From NCBI GenBank assembly GCA_003024985.2, contig PXIH01S0054116.1: DNA of 11,111 bases; one strand, 5' to 3'. The stretch's first letter is position 1. Each line of letters begins with the position of its first letter. The notes under the pieces are model-generated. The model saw nothing but the letters and a program-made list of their open reading frames with translations. It had not been told where the DNA came from and made no database searches. The position numbers were made by a program, and so were the translations under genes. Source of the DNA: Euperipatoides rowelli. Its lineage: Eukaryota; Onychophora; Udeonychophora; Euonychophora; Peripatopsidae. Shown one piece after another: positions 7,706-11,111 of the stretch.

Positions 7706-7905
7706 TACAAAAAAAATTGAATTTAAAACTAATAAAATAAATGATTTCTATCTTCTTAATCTACAATCTATGCTCAAAAATTATAAAATCGTATATATAG
7801 TTTTATATTTTCAAAAGTGAGAATGTTTGTGTGTGTATGTGAAGCGTCCATACTGAAATGACCTTAAAATTCGTTTCTGCAGACCTACATTAAAAGAACA
7901 TAAAA

Positions 7906-7968
7906 ATGGCGTCTATAAAATTTTAATGTAACGTAGAATAAAAAATATTAATATTTATGTGGACGCCA
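7906..7968. repeat. Imperfect palindrome with possible primer-binding site on the minus strand
   Basis: ATGGCGTCTATAAA (from 7906) and TTTATGTGGACGCCA (ending 7968) form an imperfect inverted repeat around an AT-rich centre. Read on the minus strand, the right arm begins TGGCGTCCACATAAA. TGGCGxCC is a common start of LTR-retrotransposon primer-binding sites, which pair with a tRNA 3' end that finishes in CCA. It lies about 260 bases upstream of the gag ATG, a suitable position. Only the first eight or so bases look tRNA-like, and the expected CA end of an LTR is not directly next to it. Confidence 0.35.
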
Positions 7969-8011
7969 CTTCGGAATCTCTCTGAAGAATTTAATTCATA
8001 AAACTGACTTA

Positions 8012-9121
8012 TTAACCACTTAACCAATTAACCTGAACAAAAACGTTTTTTTTTTAAAAAATAACATTATCCCGAATATAAACGTCTATCAGCATTATTA
8101 AGCTAACAATTGAAATTTTTTTTTTTTAAAAATCATGAAATGAAGTGAAAGTAATAATTTATTGAATATTAATTTAAAATAATGCTTATATTTGTTAAAT
8201 CTTTACTAAAAACGAGATAGTTTCAGATATAACAGAAAACAAACTTTTTTAATACTAACTTGTAATAAATTACACAGCCATTAGAATAATCCAAACATAC
8301 AGTACATAAAACTTATTGTTCTAAAACAAAACAATGAATATCTTGTACAGTATATACAGCAACTGGATGCAATCTTATTTCAAGGTTGAATTTCAAACTT
8401 ATTTTGCGTTTTATTTTAACCCTTTATTTACCATATTGATAAGATATCTTTGAATTTTTAAAAATTTATTTATTAGATATAAATTATAGACATAATATAT
8501 TTATTTACAATGTACTAATTATACAATAATATTTATTACAATTTTTTATACAAATCGGCAAGTTTATATGTAACATTGTAACAAATAAAAAATGATTATT
8601 TTTATTACCATACTGTTATAATCAAGAGTTATAACAAGTCAATAAGCAATAAGGAAACTTGATCAAATGTTTTAAAAATAAAATCATTTATTTGAATCAA
8701 TCTAAAAGATGTTATTTCTTATATGTCATTATANTATTATACATTCACTTTTTTATTTTTACCGTGCTTTGAACCAGGTCTCTGGAGTCACCAAGTTCTT
8801 AACCAGATCCTAACCCTATCTATCACAGACTGGTCAATGGTCAAAACATTTGACCAATGTACCAGATAGTCAATGACATGTTTTTACTTTGTTTTTATAA
8901 TATAGTTTGTAACTATTTTGAAGGAAATAAATGTGTTTATTTTTATTTATAAAAAAACGAGTTAATTAGGGCAATATTCTTTAGAAAAATAATTCCTGTA
9001 CAGTGACTTAAAAAAAAAAATCTATAAATGTCATTTTTATTTTTAGAAATATAAAAATATTAAGAAAACACACATATTTTGGACATATTTTTTCAAAATA
9101 AATGGTTGGTTAAGTGGTTAA
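8012..9121. mobile_element. Possible non-autonomous TTAA-bounded element (piggyBac-like)
   Basis: TTAACCACTTAACCAA at 8012-8027 is repeated exactly as its reverse complement at 9106-9121, the outermost bases being TTAA on both sides. TTAA is the target-site duplication of piggyBac-type transposons, which would make CCACTTAACCAA a 12-base terminal inverted repeat. The interior of about 1.1 kb is extremely AT-rich and has no open frame of note, so it would depend on a transposase elsewhere. The match does not extend inward, and TTAACC motifs arise easily in AT-rich DNA. The ends do not match a named family that I can recall with certainty. Confidence 0.45.
8838..8856. repeat. Short perfect palindrome TGGTCAAA-ACA-TTTGACCA
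   Basis: Eight-base arms around ACA lie in a small less AT-rich island (about 8760-8880) inside the TTAA-bounded region. A weaker extension (GACTGG ... CCAGATAGTC) surrounds it. The island contains no gene. It may be the hairpin core of a small nested element. Confidence 0.5.
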
Positions 9122-9189
9122 AGTTTAAAAAATTAAATTTGAACCAGAAGATAATACAATAATTATCCTACCGTGCTAGCCAAATTTTG

Positions 9190-9425
9190 TCCTCTGTCAG
9201 ATACTTGAACATGATAGCTTCGCCGAGCTGCATAGTCTATCTCATAAGGCTTCCCTCCTCCCAATTGTGCCTTATTCTATCTAGAGACAGACTATATTTC
9301 GATCAGAAACTCTAAATTGAGTCTCGGTTAACATCATTCTCGGGTTAGCGTGATTGACGTCAACCCAGACGGGGGCTGCTTTAACTTATGCCACTCACAA
9401 GACCGCATATATATTACTAATAACA
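9190..9425 (-). repeat. Repeat A, right copy (inverted relative to 66-285)
   Basis: This is the reverse-complement partner of the left A copy and keeps TGACGTCA at 9355-9362. On the minus strand it lies upstream of gag. Without the TTAA-bounded insert (8012-9121), A would sit roughly 120 bases from the possible primer-binding site and about 0.4 kb from the gag ATG. That fits an LTR or leader of the minus-strand element. A same-orientation copy at the 3' end, needed to prove an LTR, is missing. Confidence 0.85.
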
Positions 9426-9430
9426 ATTGT

Positions 9431-10038
9431 ATATTATCTATAATTAGGCAAATCGTATAAGCCCGGCGACCACACCTTTGGTTTCAATTGAGGAAATACT
9501 GGCTTCCGCCGACCGCCTTTGGATACTAGCCAAAAATGCAATCCTAACTTGGAAATGTCTCTAATACTCCCCCACATCCATGTAGGGGTACGTTGCGCAA
9601 ACGAGGCACGAATGGGCCTACAAGGCATGCTATTACAGGTCAAGGAGACATATTCCGGGGATAATTACCAAATAAATGCCATAGTTTTATCATTAGTCCT
9701 TAAATACGCTTACATATAAATGCCCAAATTAGAATAACTAATTGTATCATTCATATGCAAGCCTTTGTATAGAGAGGCTACCCCAAAATTATAACATTTA
9801 TTGAATAGGAGTCGGTTGGTGCCAATTTTATCAAAAGCTCTTAAAGGGTCTTGAAACCAGCACAAACCAACGAAATTCAATAGGAAAACTAGCTAACCTA
9901 GCCTAAATATACTGTTTAATTGAAAAATTCTTGGTCTTCTAAAATATGGTAAAATTTTGAAATAGGTTTTCTAGACTCGAAGACCTGGTCGCTCTCTGCC
10001 TCGAATCGAACACTGCATGACTTTTTATACCACACTGG
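9431..10038. other. Spacer with faint RNase H-like relic
   Basis: No intact gene is seen. The part from 9450 to 9680 has higher G+C than the rest. On the plus strand near 9570-9615 a frame reads LPHIHVGVRCANEAR, which recalls the SHxGxxGNExAD ending of RNase H domains in non-LTR retrotransposons, with one extra residue and no aspartate. A weak inverted repeat, TATTGAAT (9799-9806) with ATTCAATA (9875-9882), and CGGTTGGT with ACCAACG inside it, lies further right. On the minus strand a TATAAAAAG box is found near 10021-10029. Confidence 0.35.
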
Positions 10039-10415
10039 TTGCCAGAGGTGAATTTAGAATGTTGACAATTTTCATAGGTCTCTAAGTCGGCAACTCTTGT
10101 TATTATGCAGATGAAGATGTTGTAAATACAGTAGAGCGCCGTGTGAGAAGAGCTGTAACTAGGATGAAAGATTTCTTCAAGATAACTAAGCAGGTTACCA
10201 TGGAAACATAGCTTTAACCTGAAATTTCAAAGCTTAATTGAGTGACTGACCAGAATTTGTAATAACTTAGTTAATACGATACTTTTGGAATCTTTCTGGT
10301 TACTTTATCAGCCAATTCTCTGTGCTTCACCAGTAGAGGAAGGGGATTTATTGTAGGCCCACCTGAGAAAAGTTAGATAAAGATAGAAAAAAATTTGACA
10401 AACTTTTATAACATT
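10039..10415 (+). repeat. Repeat B, right copy (direct repeat of 848-1235)
   Basis: This is the second copy of B in the same orientation. It contains the better X-box-like site GTTACCATGGAAAC at 10194-10207. Left and right copies differ by scattered substitutions and small indels. After B this copy runs into the end of repeat C in reverse, whereas the left copy runs into the start of C. Thus B and C are separate units that are joined in two different ways. Confidence 0.88.
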
Positions 10416-10540
10416 TCGAATCTACTGCTTAAGTTTGTCGACAGATTACCTAAAATTAAAGTGTAAAGTGGATGTTAGTACTACAAGTCTCAGACAGCTA
10501 GCCTATCCAAAACATTTGTTGATGGTAAAAGTTAAATGTG

Positions 10541-10600
10541 GTCTTTTTCGATGGTAAATCCATCAAAGTTGTTCTTTTTGGATGTTAAATCCATCAAACT
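10541..10600 (+). repeat. Tandem repeat, 2 x about 30 bases
   Basis: Two neighbouring units contain TCTTTTT, GATGGTAAATCCATCAAA and GATGTTAAATCCATCAAA respectively. A further partial GATGGTAAAAGTTAAATG precedes them at 10521. The unit is itself partly palindromic (GATGG ... CCATC). Confidence 0.8.
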
Positions 10601-10610
10601 GTTTTTTTAG

Positions 10611-10775
10611 GTAGACAGTATAAGTATCTAAATTTAGTTGTATAGTTATTGTGGGGTTGTAAATTCAAGTAATGTTTTTAATGAATTTTAATNGTAGACA
10701 GTATAAGTATCTAAATTTAGTTGTATAGTTATTGTGGGGTTGTAAATTCAAGTAATGTTTTTAATGAATTTTAAT
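10611..10775 (+). repeat. Perfect 82-base direct duplication separated by one N
   Basis: Bases 10611-10692 and 10694-10775 are identical, beginning GTAGACAGTATAAGTATCTA and ending AATGAATTTTAAT. The only base between them is N at 10693. In diverged surroundings, exact identity plus N suggests two contig ends that overlap but were joined without merging, rather than a biological duplication. Confidence 0.92.
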
Positions 10776-11111
10776 CAAAAAAAATAAATTGTTTTGTTCC
10801 TTTTGGCAGTAGCAACAAGTGAGGTACAAATTTTATGATGTATAAACAGTCAGACCAATTGGCTTGAAATCATGTATACAAAAAAAAGGGTGGATTTCTA
10901 ACTTTGCCAAAACTTTAATAAAAAAAAAAAAAATTTCTTTGTTCATTTACTCATAGAATAAACTGATAAGCAAAATTACAACAGGCTAACAGTTATTAGT
11001 CTACAGTAATAGAAGTATAGTTTATTAATAATACAGTAAAGTAATTTTTCATCCCAAAGATAGAGTTATGTCATTTACCCCATATTTTTTTGTAAATGCC
11101 AGAATAAATCT

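Larger units (their letters stand above)
10490..10855. other. Insertion of about 366 bases within repeat C
   Basis: The left C copy joins the flanking sequences directly, whereas here 366 bases intervene. The edges read AGTCTCAGAC and AGTCAGAC, so both ends share AGTC and AGAC words, which might be traces of a target duplication or of element ends. Inside are a two-unit tandem repeat (10541-10600) and the 82-base duplication with N. No coding sequence is seen. Deletion from the left copy is the alternative. Confidence 0.6.
10430..11111 (-). repeat. Repeat C, right copy, with an internal insertion
   Basis: Read on the minus strand from the window end, the copy begins AGATTTATTCTGGCATTTAC and follows the left copy closely to about 10856. 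It resumes at 10489 with GACTTGTAGTACTAACATCC and fades near 10430. The block between (10490-10855) has no counterpart in the left copy. The repeat may continue past the window end. Confidence 0.88.

Noticed and set aside
9985-10015. GTTCGATTC on the minus strand as a tRNA or SINE B box
   Set aside because: No A box at the proper distance, no cloverleaf, and no tRNA-like flanks.
848-10415. Repeat B pair as the LTRs of the minus-strand element
   Set aside because: The distance to gag is more than 2 kb on the right, terminal TG/CA dinucleotides and adjacent primer site are lacking, and the two copies join C differently.
1-11111. CRISPR array, bacterial operon or phage region
   Set aside because: No regularly spaced repeats and no bacterial-style gene packing; all recognisable coding sequence is eukaryotic retroelement.
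1-11111. Multi-gene undescribed biological system
   Set aside because: Apart from the single unidentified ORF, all coding remnants fit one known retroelement type, and the rest is repeats and AT-rich spacer.

Overview
The window looks like repeat-rich, AT-rich nuclear DNA of a eukaryote, most likely an invertebrate and perhaps an arthropod. The host guess rests on retroelement style and composition only and is weak. There is no sign of bacterial gene organisation. I see no intact host gene, RNA gene or CRISPR array. Almost everything recognisable is mobile-element debris, with several repeats nested in or joined to each other.

The core, about 2558-7705 on the minus strand, is one decayed Ty3/gypsy-type LTR retrotransposon. 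Reading right to left it holds gag (coiled-coil start, capsid-like region, a CCHC zinc knuckle broken by a stop), an aspartic protease with a DTG triad, reverse transcriptase, RNase H, and an integrase with HHCC finger, DDE core and GPY/F end. All parts carry stops or frameshifts, and the RT active-site box reads YLED instead of YxDD, so the copy is dead. No env-like gene is visible, and no matching LTR pair could be proven. A second, much smaller fragment of the same RT family lies at 593-846 on the plus strand.

Around this core are three dispersed repeat families, named here A, B and C. A (about 66-285 plus; 9190-9425 minus) is an inverted pair carrying a conserved TGACGTCA palindrome. It lies upstream of retroelement coding sequence in the same orientation in both copies. 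B (848-1235 and 10039-10415) is a direct pair about 9.2 kb apart, with an RFX/X-box-like site in each copy. C (1252-1590 plus; 10430-11111 minus, plus a fragment at 1-60) is a long inverted pair. The right C copy carries a roughly 366-base insertion that contains a perfect 82-base duplication separated by a single N, probably an assembly artefact.

Between C and the retroelement, at 1770-2192 on the plus strand, is a 140-codon open frame of unknown function. It contains a 17-base G run and has two palindromes just upstream. A very AT-rich stretch, 8012-9121, is bounded by inverted copies of TTAACCACTTAACCAA and may be a non-autonomous TTAA-targeting (piggyBac-like) element inserted next to the gag leader. 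The region 9431-10038 holds only a faint RNase H-like relic.

Nothing here amounts to a convincing new multi-gene system. The best leads are the unidentified 140-codon ORF with its palindromes, the A repeat as a possible retroelement 5' end, and the TTAA-bounded element.
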